9,839 bases of DNA from Nitrospirae bacterium GWC2_57_9 (GTDB taxonomy: Bacteria > Nitrospirota > UBA9217), in contig MHEA01000172.1 of assembly GCA_001805085.1 (NCBI GenBank), forward strand, positions 1 to 9,839, in the 5' to 3' direction. Positions 1 to 7,520 of the stretch are shown here, one piece after another. A program made the position numbers and the translations under genes. Within the stretch, counting starts at the first letter, position 1; every line of letters starts with the position of its first letter. A model generated the notes under the pieces. The model had not been told where the DNA came from. It saw nothing but the letters and a program-made list of their open reading frames with translations, and searched no databases.

Positions 1-649
1 CTTCAAGATCAACTTTTCCCACCTATTCCCGGAAGCTATCAACAAAATCAGCTCCGGAAGGAAACTGTGCACTCTCATTGCAGGCAACAAAAAAATCTCT
101 CACCCCTTGGAACTTTATTCCAAACGCATGGAGGCAATACGGTGGTTTGAAAAACATCATCCTGGGGATTTTGAGTTTTTCGGGAGAGGCTGGGATTCCT
201 ATTGTTTTTCCGGTCCGTTGCCCGTAAGGGCCTTGAACAGGATAACGCTACTGACGCGTTTTTTTGCACCACATTTCCGTTCCTTCCGGGGAGCGGCCGC
301 AAATAAAAAAGATGTCTACGCCCGGTATCGTTTTGCTATTTGCTACGAAAACGCCCGCGACATTCCCGGCTACATCACGGAAAAGATATTCGATTGTTTC
401 TTCGCAGGGTGCGTTCCGGTATATTGGGGCGCGAGCAATGTGACTGACCACATCCCAGCTGAATGCTTCATTGATAAGAGGATGTTTGATAATTACGAAT
501 CGCTCTACGATTACCTCAAGAACATGAGCGATAAAAAATATATGTCCTTTCTCGACAATATAGAACTGTTTCTGAAAAGCAAAAAAGCTTGTCTATTCTC
601 TGCAGATGCCTTTGCAGACACGGTCGTTCATGAGATGATGCGTGGATAA
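1..649 (+). CDS. GT10-family glycosyltransferase (alpha-1,3/1,4-fucosyltransferase type), 5'-truncated
   Basis: Partial gene: the reading frame is open from base 2 to the stop at 647-649, giving the last 215 residues. Bacterial GT10 enzymes are usually 300 or more residues, so the N-terminal acceptor-binding part lies upstream. The frame shows family landmarks in order: KLCTLIAGNKK, ELYSKRMEAIRWFEK, FFGRGWDSY, then the donor-binding block RYRFAICYEN, PGYITEKIFDCFFAGCVPVY and WGASNV. In GT10 these residues bind GDP-fucose, and the protein acts at the cytoplasmic face of the membrane. The family identity is seen directly; the exact donor and linkage are inferred. The gene overlaps the flippase gene by 8 bases, so it belongs to the same operon. 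GDP-fucose would derive from the GDP-mannose made by ManC/ManB in this window, through Gmd and Fcl encoded elsewhere. A TTG at 107 can be read as a start, but GT10-like sequence continues upstream of it, so it is internal. G+C is low (20 of 60 bases at 541-600). Confidence 0.9.
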   Translation, partial: FKINFSHLFPEAINKISSGRKLCTLIAGNKKISHPLELYSKRMEAIRWFEKHHPGDFEFFGRGWDSYCFSGPLPVRALNRITLLTRFFAPHFRSFRGAAANKKDVYARYRFAICYENARDIPGYITEKIFDCFFAGCVPVYWGASNVTDHIPAECFIDKRMFDNYESLYDYLKNMSDKKYMSFLDNIELFLKSKKACLFSADAFADTVVHEMMRG

Positions 650-2084
650 ACATTTCTTGATCATATCCATCGGCAGGCTTGTCCAGATATTCATAACCCT
701 GATCATGGTCAGAGCCTTTACGAGCCTGCTTTCAGCCTCGGAAGTCGGCAATCTGTACCTGATCAATTCTCTGGCTATGTTCATCGGCTTGAGCCTGGTC
801 AACCCGGTCGGCATGTACATAAACAGAAGGCTGCATCAGTGGCTGGATGAAGGAAGCATCTTCAACAATTTCTTCATTTTCAATCTCTATATGATTTTCT
901 TATCATTGCTATCCGTCATTATCGTCTTTTTTCTGAACAAGGCGGCAGGTGTCGGCAGCAGCATCGACTTGAGACACTTGATGGTTTTCATGATGTTCTC
1001 GGTCTTTTTCGCCACCTGGAACCAGGTGTTCATCCCTTCGCTCAATATGCTGAACCACCGGGTGAGTTTTATCATTTTCACTCTACTGACCCTCTCACTC
1101 GGGCTCGGATTCTCAATAGTTCTGGTCAAGACCGTTGCGCATACTGCCGTCATTTGGCTGACGGGGTCACTTCTGGCGCAGATGCTCGTAACGGTTTTCG
1201 CTTTCTTCTACTTTTCAAAAGTGACCGGCATCAGGCTTGACCTGAAGGCAGCGCGAGCGACGATGACCCGAGAGAATCTTTCCGTTGTCGCGGCATTTTG
1301 CCTTCCGCTGGGCATCGCTACATTTTTCATGTGGCTGCAAAACCATTCCTATCGAATGGTGATCGAACGCACCATCGGGCTCGAATTTCTCGCTCTTATA
1401 AGCCTTGGCTTTTCCATTTCCTCGAACATAGCTCTTGCCGTTGAATCGGTTCTGCATCAGTTCTATTTTCCCTTTTTTTACCGCGACATCAACACTTACG
1501 ATGAAGACAAACGTGCTGCCGCCTGGAAGATCATGGCAGAAGGCACCATTCCTGCTTACGTATCCCTGACCTTGATGCTGTCCTTTCTTGCGCCTTATCT
1601 CGTCAATATCCTGGCCGGGGACAAGTTCGAGGGTGCCTGGATATACGTGGTCTTCGGCGCCTGGGCGGAACTGTTCCGGATGTCAACGAACATCCTTGCT
1701 GCCGTTGCACACTCGGAAATGCAGACCAGGTATCTCATAAAATCCAATTGCGCCGGCGGGCTGCTCGCAGTATTCGGAGTCTATTTCGCTTCGAAATGGC
1801 CGTTTTTTGAGTTGACGATCCCTATTGTTCTCGTTACCAGCTGGTTCGTGACAACACAGATACTGTATGGCGATATGAAAAAGATCATGACGACCATCAG
1901 CATAAACAGGCGGGGGATCGGAAAAGCAGTACTCCTTTCATTGCCGTTTGCCCTGGCCGTATTTCTGAACCGGGATCGCGGTCAAATCTACCACTCCATC
2001 GCGGTCAGCACGATCTTTGTACTTTACTTTGTCGCCATCCAGTTAGTGACGTTAAGACCGTTGTTGAAAAGGAAGCTCCCATGA
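642..2084 (+). CDS. Wzx-like polysaccharide flippase (MATE/MVF-type O-antigen transporter)
   Basis: Predicted integral inner-membrane protein of 480 residues that would flip undecaprenyl-diphosphate-linked glycan units to the periplasm. Hydrophobic segments lie roughly at residues 5-28, 37-58, 76-98, 110-134, 143-163, 168-192, 213-232, 246-270, 302-324, 330-356, 370-384, 391-409, 427-441 and 450-468, giving 12-14 helices, the usual number for Wzx/RfbX proteins. The N-terminal pattern (GRLVQIFITL..., then LLSASEVGNLYLINS) matches the start of polysaccharide-biosynthesis transporters. The start is GTG at 642: an in-frame TGA at 636-638 leaves no room upstream, and the next Met (residue 22) would cut the first helix. 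The ribosome site is weak (GAGATG), so translation is probably coupled to the overlapping upstream gene. Glycosyltransferase neighbours on both sides support the role. Substrate cannot be read from sequence; Wzx proteins diverge strongly, so this rests on topology, weak motifs and context. Low local G+C (20 of 60 at 841-900). Confidence 0.8.
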   Translation: MDKHFLIISIGRLVQIFITLIMVRAFTSLLSASEVGNLYLINSLAMFIGLSLVNPVGMYINRRLHQWLDEGSIFNNFFIFNLYMIFLSLLSVIIVFFLNKAAGVGSSIDLRHLMVFMMFSVFFATWNQVFIPSLNMLNHRVSFIIFTLLTLSLGLGFSIVLVKTVAHTAVIWLTGSLLAQMLVTVFAFFYFSKVTGIRLDLKAARATMTRENLSVVAAFCLPLGIATFFMWLQNHSYRMVIERTIGLEFLALISLGFSISSNIALAVESVLHQFYFPFFYRDINTYDEDKRAAAWKIMAEGTIPAYVSLTLMLSFLAPYLVNILAGDKFEGAWIYVVFGAWAELFRMSTNILAAVAHSEMQTRYLIKSNCAGGLLAVFGVYFASKWPFFELTIPIVLVTSWFVTTQILYGDMKKIMTTISINRRGIGKAVLLSLPFALAVFLNRDRGQIYHSIAVSTIFVLYFVAIQLVTLRPLLKRKLP

Positions 2085-3121
2085 CCGGCCCGCCGTCCGT
2101 CTGCGTCTGTGTACCGACCTTCAATTCGTCCCGGACGCTGCCGGCCACGCTCGACACGATCCTCCGGCAAAGCTATACGAACCTTTCGGTTTTCATCATC
2201 GATAATGCTTCAACGGATGACACGGTTTCGATCGCTGAAGCATATGGACGGCGGTACGACAAAATCAGAATATTCCCATTCGGCGAGAATGTGGGAGCTG
2301 AGGGGAATTTTACGAGGTGCATCCAGCTCGCGAACGGCGATTACACGGCGATCTATCATGCCGACGATCTCTATGACCGGAAGATTATCGAGAAGCAGGT
2401 AGATTTTCTGGAACAACACCGGGAAGCAGGCGCGGTATTTACCGGTGCTCACTTTATTGACGAAAAAGGCAGCATAATCGGGCGGTACCGAATCCCGAGG
2501 GACGTCTTTGCCGGAAACAAAGTGACCTTCGAGTTTCAGGAAGTGTTCAAAAGTGTTCTGAAGTTCTCGAATTTCCTGATCTGTCCGTCCGCGATGGTGC
2601 GAACATCGGTGTACAAGGATGAAATAAGAACCTGGGACGGGAAGAAATATGCCTCTTCCGCTGATCTCGACGTTTGGTTCAGAATCCTTCAGAAGCACAA
2701 GATAGGGATCATTCAGGAACCGTTAATGAGCTACCGGGTCAGCGCTCAGAGCTTCAGCTACCACTACACCCGGTCAAGGACCGAACGTGCGGATCTCTTT
2801 CTTGTTCTCGATGATTACGTAGCCCGTTTCCGGAAAACGCTTTTGGACGATAGCGACATCCGTAATTATGAACTGCTGCAGGTCAGAAATGCAGTATCCC
2901 GGGCGGCCAATCTCGTGATCCAGGAAAACAACAAAGGGGCGAGGAAATTGCTTCTTCCTTTGTTGTCATGGAAGGCCGTTGCTTCAGGGTTTGCCTCAAA
3001 ACGCTCGTTTAAGATCGTGCTGACCGGTTTTTTTATTTTCACGCTCAGTTACCTGCCGCTCGGCCGTACTGGCAGAGACCTGCTATTGAGAATACGCACC
3101 AGCAAGAGGATACAGGTATGA
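2081..3121 (+). CDS. GT2-family glycosyltransferase
   Basis: A 346-residue inverting GT-A glycosyltransferase that would add one sugar to the growing lipid-linked unit on the cytoplasmic side. The N-terminal domain shows the GT2 signature: VCVCVPTFNSSRTL (residues 7-20), QSYTNLSVFIIDNASTDDT (30-48, nucleotide binding), ENVGAEGNF (69-77), then the metal-binding DxD-like motif HADDLY at 93-98. SSADLDVWFRIL (192-203) matches the acceptor-side block usually written as D-x-D-x-W. A hydrophobic stretch at about 310-328 near the C-terminus may anchor the protein to the membrane. ATG at 2081 overlaps the flippase stop as ATGA, with AAGGA at 2069-2073 as ribosome site. Family assignment is firm; donor and acceptor are unknown. 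G+C at the start of the gene (38 of 60 at 2101-2160) is far above that of the two upstream genes. Confidence 0.9.
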   Translation: MTGPPSVCVCVPTFNSSRTLPATLDTILRQSYTNLSVFIIDNASTDDTVSIAEAYGRRYDKIRIFPFGENVGAEGNFTRCIQLANGDYTAIYHADDLYDRKIIEKQVDFLEQHREAGAVFTGAHFIDEKGSIIGRYRIPRDVFAGNKVTFEFQEVFKSVLKFSNFLICPSAMVRTSVYKDEIRTWDGKKYASSADLDVWFRILQKHKIGIIQEPLMSYRVSAQSFSYHYTRSRTERADLFLVLDDYVARFRKTLLDDSDIRNYELLQVRNAVSRAANLVIQENNKGARKLLLPLLSWKAVASGFASKRSFKIVLTGFFIFTLSYLPLGRTGRDLLLRIRTSKRIQV

Positions 3122-4299
3122 ACCGACCGTCAGTGCAAAATAATGACAAGCTGCATGTGATGCAAATAGTCGGGGACCCGGTCGGCGGCATACGCAAGCA
3201 CGTGCATACCATCATACAAGGCATCGATCCGTCACGGTTCGTCCAAAGCTATGCCTATTCGCAAAAAACCGATACACGATTCAGGCACGAGATTTCCGAT
3301 TTGCACGACCGCTTGTCGGGTGAATTAAAACTGAAGATAAAGAAGAAGCCCGGGCTACTTGACATCGTAAATCTGTATAAATTGATGCGCTACGTGAAGC
3401 GCCACAAGGTCGATATCGTGCATGGACACGGTGCGAAAGGCGGACTGTACGCACGGGTGGTATCTAGGTTATGCGATATTCGATCCGTTTATACACCTCA
3501 CGGCGGATCGGTTCATAAGATGTTCACGCCGCTGGCCGACGCTATTTATATTTTCACCGAAAAACTCTTGTTCAGCATGACAGACTTTTTCCTCTTCGAA
3601 TCCCGCTATTCCGCAGATGCCTATCATTCCAAAACAGGGCAGATTTCAGACTGCTGGATGGTTAATTATAATGGCACGATACCGCCAGGGAGGAACAACC
3701 TCCTGGAACGCGCAAGCGAGTTCGGCTCTGTTTCTGAGCAAAATGGCACAATCCGGGTGGGAGTATTCGGGATGCTGCGTCGGGAGAAAGGACAGATCTA
3801 TGCGATCAAGGCCATCGAGATGCTCCGAAAGCAGGGGAGGAAGGTGTCCCTTCATCTTTTCGGCGATGGACCGGACAAGACCGATCTGATGGAATATGTT
3901 GGCAAAGCAGGACTGCAGGATGCGATACTATTTCATGGAGAAGTTGCTGAAACTGAAATGCACATGATAGGGATGGACCTGATCATGGTACCGTCCTTAT
4001 TCGAATCCTTCGGGTATGCAGCAATTGAGGCCATGGCGCTTGAACTGCCGGTCATCACGTCGGAAGTCGGAGGCCTGCGGGAGATCGTGATCAACGGGAA
4101 AACAGGGGTATTGGTCAAGCCGGCAGACCCGCATGCGCTTGCTGACGCCATCACTCGTTATCAGGAAGTTCCTGCTGCATTCAAACAATACGCCGCTGCA
4201 GGATACGAACGGTATCTGGAATTATTCAACGGGAAAAGAATGATAAGCTCCGTCGAAAACGTCTACAACCGTCTGGCTGAAAAAACGTCCGATCAATAA
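3118..4299 (+). CDS. GT4-family glycosyltransferase
   Basis: A 393-residue retaining GT-B glycosyltransferase. The N-terminal Rossmann domain carries HVMQIVGDPVGGIRKHV (13-29), the glycine-rich loop typical of GT4, and VDIVHGHGAKGGLYARV (98-114) followed by SVYTPHGGS (123-131). The C-terminal domain contains GVFGMLRREKG (215-225), LHLFGDGP (245-252), LFHGEV (271-276) and the E-x7-E motif ESFGYAAIE (E296 and E304) that binds the nucleotide sugar, then PVITSEVGGLREIV. Length and order are complete for the family. ATG at 3118 overlaps the GT2 stop as ATGA, with AGAGGA at 3105-3110 seven bases upstream. It is the last gene of the rightward run and ends 86 bases from the convergent gene. Members with the GHGAKGGLYAR pattern are common in capsule and O-antigen loci; the sugar transferred cannot be told. 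GDP-mannose or a UDP-sugar are both possible. Confidence 0.92.
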   Translation: MNRPSVQNNDKLHVMQIVGDPVGGIRKHVHTIIQGIDPSRFVQSYAYSQKTDTRFRHEISDLHDRLSGELKLKIKKKPGLLDIVNLYKLMRYVKRHKVDIVHGHGAKGGLYARVVSRLCDIRSVYTPHGGSVHKMFTPLADAIYIFTEKLLFSMTDFFLFESRYSADAYHSKTGQISDCWMVNYNGTIPPGRNNLLERASEFGSVSEQNGTIRVGVFGMLRREKGQIYAIKAIEMLRKQGRKVSLHLFGDGPDKTDLMEYVGKAGLQDAILFHGEVAETEMHMIGMDLIMVPSLFESFGYAAIEAMALELPVITSEVGGLREIVINGKTGVLVKPADPHALADAITRYQEVPAAFKQYAAAGYERYLELFNGKRMISSVENVYNRLAEKTSDQ

Positions 4300-4385
4300 G
4301 AGGAAGCCTTTGGGCCGGATGCGAGCACGTACGATTTCCGGCAGAAAAGGACAACGGCATGGAGATGCCTTGACCCTTCCCCCGG
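4300..4385. other. Convergent intergenic gap with a weak inverted repeat
   Basis: The gap lies between two convergent genes. It contains GCCGGA (4314-4319) and TCCGGC (4337-4342), a perfect 6-bp stem around a 17-base loop, and a small hairpin GGCAT-GGAG-ATGCC (4356-4369). Neither is followed by a T-run on either strand, so I do not call an intrinsic terminator. They may slow polymerase or mean nothing. No ORF or RNA is evident. Confidence 0.3.
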
Positions 4386-5810
4386 TCAGCGAGCCCCTTC
4401 TTTTTTAAACACTGCAGTTACGGTTTTGAGTATGATTACGATATCAAGCCAGAGGTTCCAGTTGCGTACATACCACGAATCAAGAGACACCCGTTGTTCA
4501 TAAGATGTGTCGCTCCGACCGCTGACCTGCCAGAGACCGGTTATACCGGGCAGCACGCTGAAACATAACGCCGCTGAATTTTTGTAATGAAGGTCTATCT
4601 CCTCTTTTACGACAGGGCGGGGGCCTACGAGGCTCATATCGCCTTTCAGCACATTGAACAGCTGCGGAAGCTCGTCAAGGGAAGTTTTTCTTAATAACCT
4701 TCCAATCCGCGTTATCCGAGGATCGTCTTTCAACTTCCACGATCTCTCCCATTCACTTCGCGCGTTCGGGTCCGATGAAAGGATCTTTTTCAGCCTCTCT
4801 TCGGCATCCTTATACATGGTGCGGAATTTGTAGCAGGGAAAGCGACGCCCCTGTTTCCCGATCCTGCCGTGGCTGAATATGACAGGTCCGGGAGAAGACA
4901 CTTTCACCGTAATAGCCAGGACAAGAAGCGGTATACTGAGAAGAATCAGCACGATAAGACTGACCACGTGATCGAAGGCCCTTTTCGCGAACTGATTGAT
5001 GGGCCGGGCAAGGTTGTTCTTTATTTCAACAGCCAGGAACTGGTCCTGAAAAAAATGAACGAGTTCCGCGCCCATGACCGCCATCCCTGAAAAATCGGGT
5101 ATATACAGAACGCTTCTGGTAGCGTGCTGCAATCTGTCGACCAGCTGAGATAGGTCTTTTTTTGCAATGCCATCTATTGCAATGACCGTATTCTGCACAT
5201 CACAGTTCCGAACATACCGTTCAACGTTGTTGAGATACCCGTACACCTTGAGACCATGCACGTATTTCCTGTTTTCCGTCGGCGCTGCCTTGATGAAGCC
5301 GACGACCTGGTAGCCTAGATTCGGTTCGCGCTGCAAAGCCGAAAAAACCCGTGATGCTGTTTCTCCGGTGCCCAGGATCAGCACGTTGCTCGTCAACAAC
5401 CCCGATCGCACCAGAAGCCGCTTGATAGCGATCCGGGCAGGAGGGAATACCATCAGGGACAATAAGCCCAGGAGAAGGATGACGGTACGCGAAACGGAAT
5501 GGCTCAACTGTCCCAACGAGATGATCGTCAGAATGGAAATGGTGGCGAAGAAGGTTGTTTTCCAAAGCATCTTAACTTCGTCCCAAAGCGTCAATTTTTT
5601 TGTGTAAGCTCCTTCATAGGCGATGATAGCCATCCAGATAGGGAAGAACCACCATAGATTAGCAGAATTTCCCGAAAATGCAGGGAACGCCGGAACTACC
5701 AGGGGAAGAAGATTCCTGATGATAAGAGCCAGCAGAAGGATTAAAAAAAGGATGACAACGTCCGCCAAAAACAATATAATTACACCGATTCTTTGCCTGG
5801 AAAGCAACAT
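4386..5810 (-). CDS. Undecaprenyl-phosphate sugar-1-phosphate transferase (WbaP/WcaJ type)
   Basis: A 474-residue membrane enzyme that transfers a hexose-1-phosphate from a UDP-sugar to undecaprenyl phosphate, starting repeat-unit synthesis. Hydrophobic segments at about 7-35, 52-69, 85-102 and 105-125 form the N-terminal membrane block. A Rossmann-like domain follows (NVLILGTGETASRVF, about 142-156; CoA-binding-3 type). The catalytic domain begins with the hydrophobic segment at about 282-304 and includes SSPGPVIFSHGRIGKQGRRF, KFRTM (328-332), DELPQLFNVLKGDMSLVGPRP (379-399, with the Asp-Glu pair conserved in this family) and PGITGLWQVSGR. The C-terminal ending KKEGAR resembles the GAY ending of WbaP proteins. 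The start at 5810 is preferred: AAGGG lies 8 bases upstream on the minus strand and the length suits the family. ATG at 5849 lacks a ribosome site, and the frame stays open to 6248 only by running antisense into manC. The first sugar (galactose, glucose or other) cannot be decided. Confidence 0.93.
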   Translation of the reverse strand: MLLSRQRIGVIILFLADVVILFLILLLALIIRNLLPLVVPAFPAFSGNSANLWWFFPIWMAIIAYEGAYTKKLTLWDEVKMLWKTTFFATISILTIISLGQLSHSVSRTVILLLGLLSLMVFPPARIAIKRLLVRSGLLTSNVLILGTGETASRVFSALQREPNLGYQVVGFIKAAPTENRKYVHGLKVYGYLNNVERYVRNCDVQNTVIAIDGIAKKDLSQLVDRLQHATRSVLYIPDFSGMAVMGAELVHFFQDQFLAVEIKNNLARPINQFAKRAFDHVVSLIVLILLSIPLLVLAITVKVSSPGPVIFSHGRIGKQGRRFPCYKFRTMYKDAEERLKKILSSDPNARSEWERSWKLKDDPRITRIGRLLRKTSLDELPQLFNVLKGDMSLVGPRPVVKEEIDLHYKNSAALCFSVLPGITGLWQVSGRSDTSYEQRVSLDSWYVRNWNLWLDIVIILKTVTAVFKKEGAR

Positions 5811-5822
5811 AAACCCTGCCCT

Positions 5823-5840
5823 TATGGAAAATTTTCCGTA
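5823..5840. repeat. A/T-rich palindrome GGAAAATTTTCC upstream of the initiating transferase
   Basis: The core GGAAAATTTTCC (5826-5837) is a perfect 12-base palindrome, and it extends to 18 bases with one mismatch. On the minus strand it lies 13-30 bases before the preferred start at 5810, touching the AAGGG ribosome site. That position would suit an operator or a structure that blocks translation. If translation really begins at 5849, the same bases encode YGKFSI and the symmetry could be chance. Confidence 0.35.
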
Positions 5841-5998
5841 TGCTACCATAGGACCGGGAAAAGGGCAAATATTCTTATGAGCGGCGCCCCCCTCGAATGC
5901 GGTATTTGAAGCTCCCTGCAGCAAAGGTCTCAAAGGCATCAACAGGGAATGTCGATTCTCAGGGACGGAACAGCCACATATCCGCTCGCTAACCCGGC

Positions 5999-6012
5999 AG
6001 CACGTGCGTGCT
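5999..6012. repeat. Inverted repeat AGCACG-TG-CGTGCT upstream of manC
   Basis: Two perfect 6-base arms, AGCACG (5999-6004) and CGTGCT (6007-6012), are separated by 2 bases. The element lies 38 bases before the manC start codon, where a dimeric regulator could overlap the promoter. The loop is too short for a stable RNA hairpin, so a DNA-binding site is the more natural reading. No regulator is known; chance is possible. Confidence 0.3.
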
Positions 6013-6037
6013 TTAGCGCTCACTCCAGAATTCAAAT

Positions 6038-6043
6038 AGAGGT
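6038..6043 (+). promoter_or_regulatory. Ribosome binding site deciding the manC start
   Basis: AGAGGT lies 7 bases before ATG at 6051. The frame is open back to 5949, but the upstream residues do not resemble the family, whose proteins begin almost exactly at the MYAIIMAGGSGTR block. This site therefore fixes the start at 6051. Confidence 0.75.
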
Positions 6044-6050
6044 TAAAAAA

Positions 6051-7520
6051 ATGTACGCAATCATCATGGCCGGCGGGTCCGGAACGAGGTTCTGGCCGCT
6101 TTCCCGGGAAAAAATGCCGAAACAGCTGCTGAAGATCGGCGGCGAAGACACCCTTATTCGTCTGACAGTCGCCCGCGTCCTGCCCCTGGTCCGGATGGAG
6201 GACATTTTTATCGTAGCCAACCAGTCGCTCGCCGACACCATCAGCCATCAGCTGTCCTCAAAGTTCCCCCGCTCCTGGGACGGCAACTTCATCCTGGAAC
6301 CGGAGGCGAAAAATACGGCTCCCGCCCTCGGCCTTGCCGCGCTGCATCTGTCCCAAGTAGACCCGGAGAGCATCATGGTAGTGCTGGCAGCCGATCATTT
6401 CATCCGCAAATCCGCTGATTTTCTCGACCTGCTGAGGACTGCCGCAAAGGCGGCCGAGGGGGGATACCTGGTTACGCTGGGCATTAAACCCGACCGTCCG
6501 GAAACGGGCTATGGATACATCAAGGCCGGAGATGCTTGCTCCGAACCGGACCTGAGCAGTATCTACAAGGTGCAGGCCTTCGTGGAGAAACCGCAGCGTG
6601 AGACCGCACGGGAATATCTGAAGGACGGAAGATATTACTGGAACAGCGGGATCTTCGTCTGGAAGACAGGAACTCTCCTGTCCGAGATCGAAAAGCATAT
6701 TCCGCCGCTCCATGCGGGCCTCATGGAAATACGCAAACATATCGGCACCGACCGTGAAGCCGAGGTCGTCAAGGAAGTCTTCAAGAGTCTCGATCCTATT
6801 TCGATCGACTATGCGGTAATGGAAAAAACGGACAGGGCAGCCGTGATTCCTGCCGACATCGGCTGGTCTGATGTGGGAAGCTGGACCGCACTTGATGATG
6901 TCTCTGAACGCAACCAGGCAGGAAATGTGGTGGCGGGAAATGTGATCGACATCGGCAGCAGCAACTCTATCGTGTATGCCGAAAAACGGCTGGTAGCAAC
7001 GATCGGATTGAACAACATGGTGGTCGTGGACACCCCTGACGCGACCCTTGTTTGCAGCAAGGACCGAGCCCAGGACGTCAAAAAAATCGTCGATGAGCTT
7101 AAGAAGCGCAAGGCTGAGGAGCACCTGATCCACCGCACCGTTTATCGTCCCTGGGGCTCCTATACCGTGCTGGAAGAAGGCGACCGCTATAAGATAAAAC
7201 GCATCGAGGTGAATCCCGGCGCAAAACTGTCCCACCAGATGCACCATCACCGGAGCGAACACTGGGTGGTGGTCGCAGGAACGGCACGGGTCACCAACGG
7301 TGACCGCGAGTACGATGTTCATCCCAATGAAAGCACCTATATCCCGATCTCGACCAAACACCGGCTCGAGAACCTGGGAAAGATCCCGCTCCAGATCATC
7401 GAGGTTCAGAACGGTGAATACCTCGGTGAGGACGACATCGTCCGGTTCGACGATGACTATAACAGGCATGCAACGAACACGCGAAGGCCGCTTCCGCAGG
7501 TCAATAAAGAGGTTGTATGA
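6051..7520 (+). CDS. manC: Mannose-1-phosphate guanylyltransferase / mannose-6-phosphate isomerase (bifunctional)
   Basis: A cytoplasmic enzyme of 489 residues, the normal length for the bifunctional AlgA/XanB/CpsB group. The N-terminal domain makes GDP-mannose from mannose-1-phosphate and GTP. It begins with the nucleotide-binding signature MAGGSGTRFWPLSREKMPKQ (6-25), followed by EPEAKNTAPA (83-92), LAADHFI (112-118), FVEKP (177-181) and YYWNSGIFVW (195-204). The C-terminal type II mannose-6-phosphate isomerase cupin carries YRPWGSY (365-371), LSHQMHHHRSEHWVVVAGTA (393-412), whose histidines and glutamate bind the metal, and IPISTKHRLEN (431-441). Both domains look intact. The gene overlaps manB as ATGA, so ManB and ManC are made together. 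The product can feed mannosyltransferases directly or supply GDP-fucose for the GT10 enzyme. Confidence 0.97.
   Translation: MYAIIMAGGSGTRFWPLSREKMPKQLLKIGGEDTLIRLTVARVLPLVRMEDIFIVANQSLADTISHQLSSKFPRSWDGNFILEPEAKNTAPALGLAALHLSQVDPESIMVVLAADHFIRKSADFLDLLRTAAKAAEGGYLVTLGIKPDRPETGYGYIKAGDACSEPDLSSIYKVQAFVEKPQRETAREYLKDGRYYWNSGIFVWKTGTLLSEIEKHIPPLHAGLMEIRKHIGTDREAEVVKEVFKSLDPISIDYAVMEKTDRAAVIPADIGWSDVGSWTALDDVSERNQAGNVVAGNVIDIGSSNSIVYAEKRLVATIGLNNMVVVDTPDATLVCSKDRAQDVKKIVDELKKRKAEEHLIHRTVYRPWGSYTVLEEGDRYKIKRIEVNPGAKLSHQMHHHRSEHWVVVAGTARVTNGDREYDVHPNESTYIPISTKHRLENLGKIPLQIIEVQNGEYLGEDDIVRFDDDYNRHATNTRRPLPQVNKEVV

Larger units (their letters stand above)
5811..6050. promoter_or_regulatory. Divergent intergenic region serving the initiating transferase and manC
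   Basis: These 240 bases separate the start codons of two divergent genes, so promoters for both must lie here or within neighbouring genes. I see no convincing sigma-70 pair and no clear sigma-54 -24/-12 element on either strand. Visible structure consists of two compact inverted repeats, each close to one of the two start codons. No RNA gene is evident. The role is inferred from gene orientation. Confidence 0.5.

Noticed and set aside
4314..4369. Bidirectional intrinsic terminator between the convergent genes.
   Set aside because: The stems are 5-6 bp, one loop is 17 bases, and no T-run follows on either strand.
5949..6050. An earlier manC start at 5949.
   Set aside because: The extra 34 residues are not family-like, and the AGAGGT ribosome site fits ATG 6051, which begins exactly at the conserved MYAIIMAGG block.
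5811..6248. A long N-terminal extension of the initiating transferase (open frame to 6248 on the minus strand).
   Set aside because: The extra 146 residues run antisense into manC, have no resemblance to the family, and would give an oversized protein. A start at 5810 has a ribosome site and the usual length.
6258..7469. A 403-codon open frame on the minus strand inside manC.
   Set aside because: It is fully antisense to a gene with clear family motifs, and its translation shows no recognisable domain. It is a shadow of codon bias.
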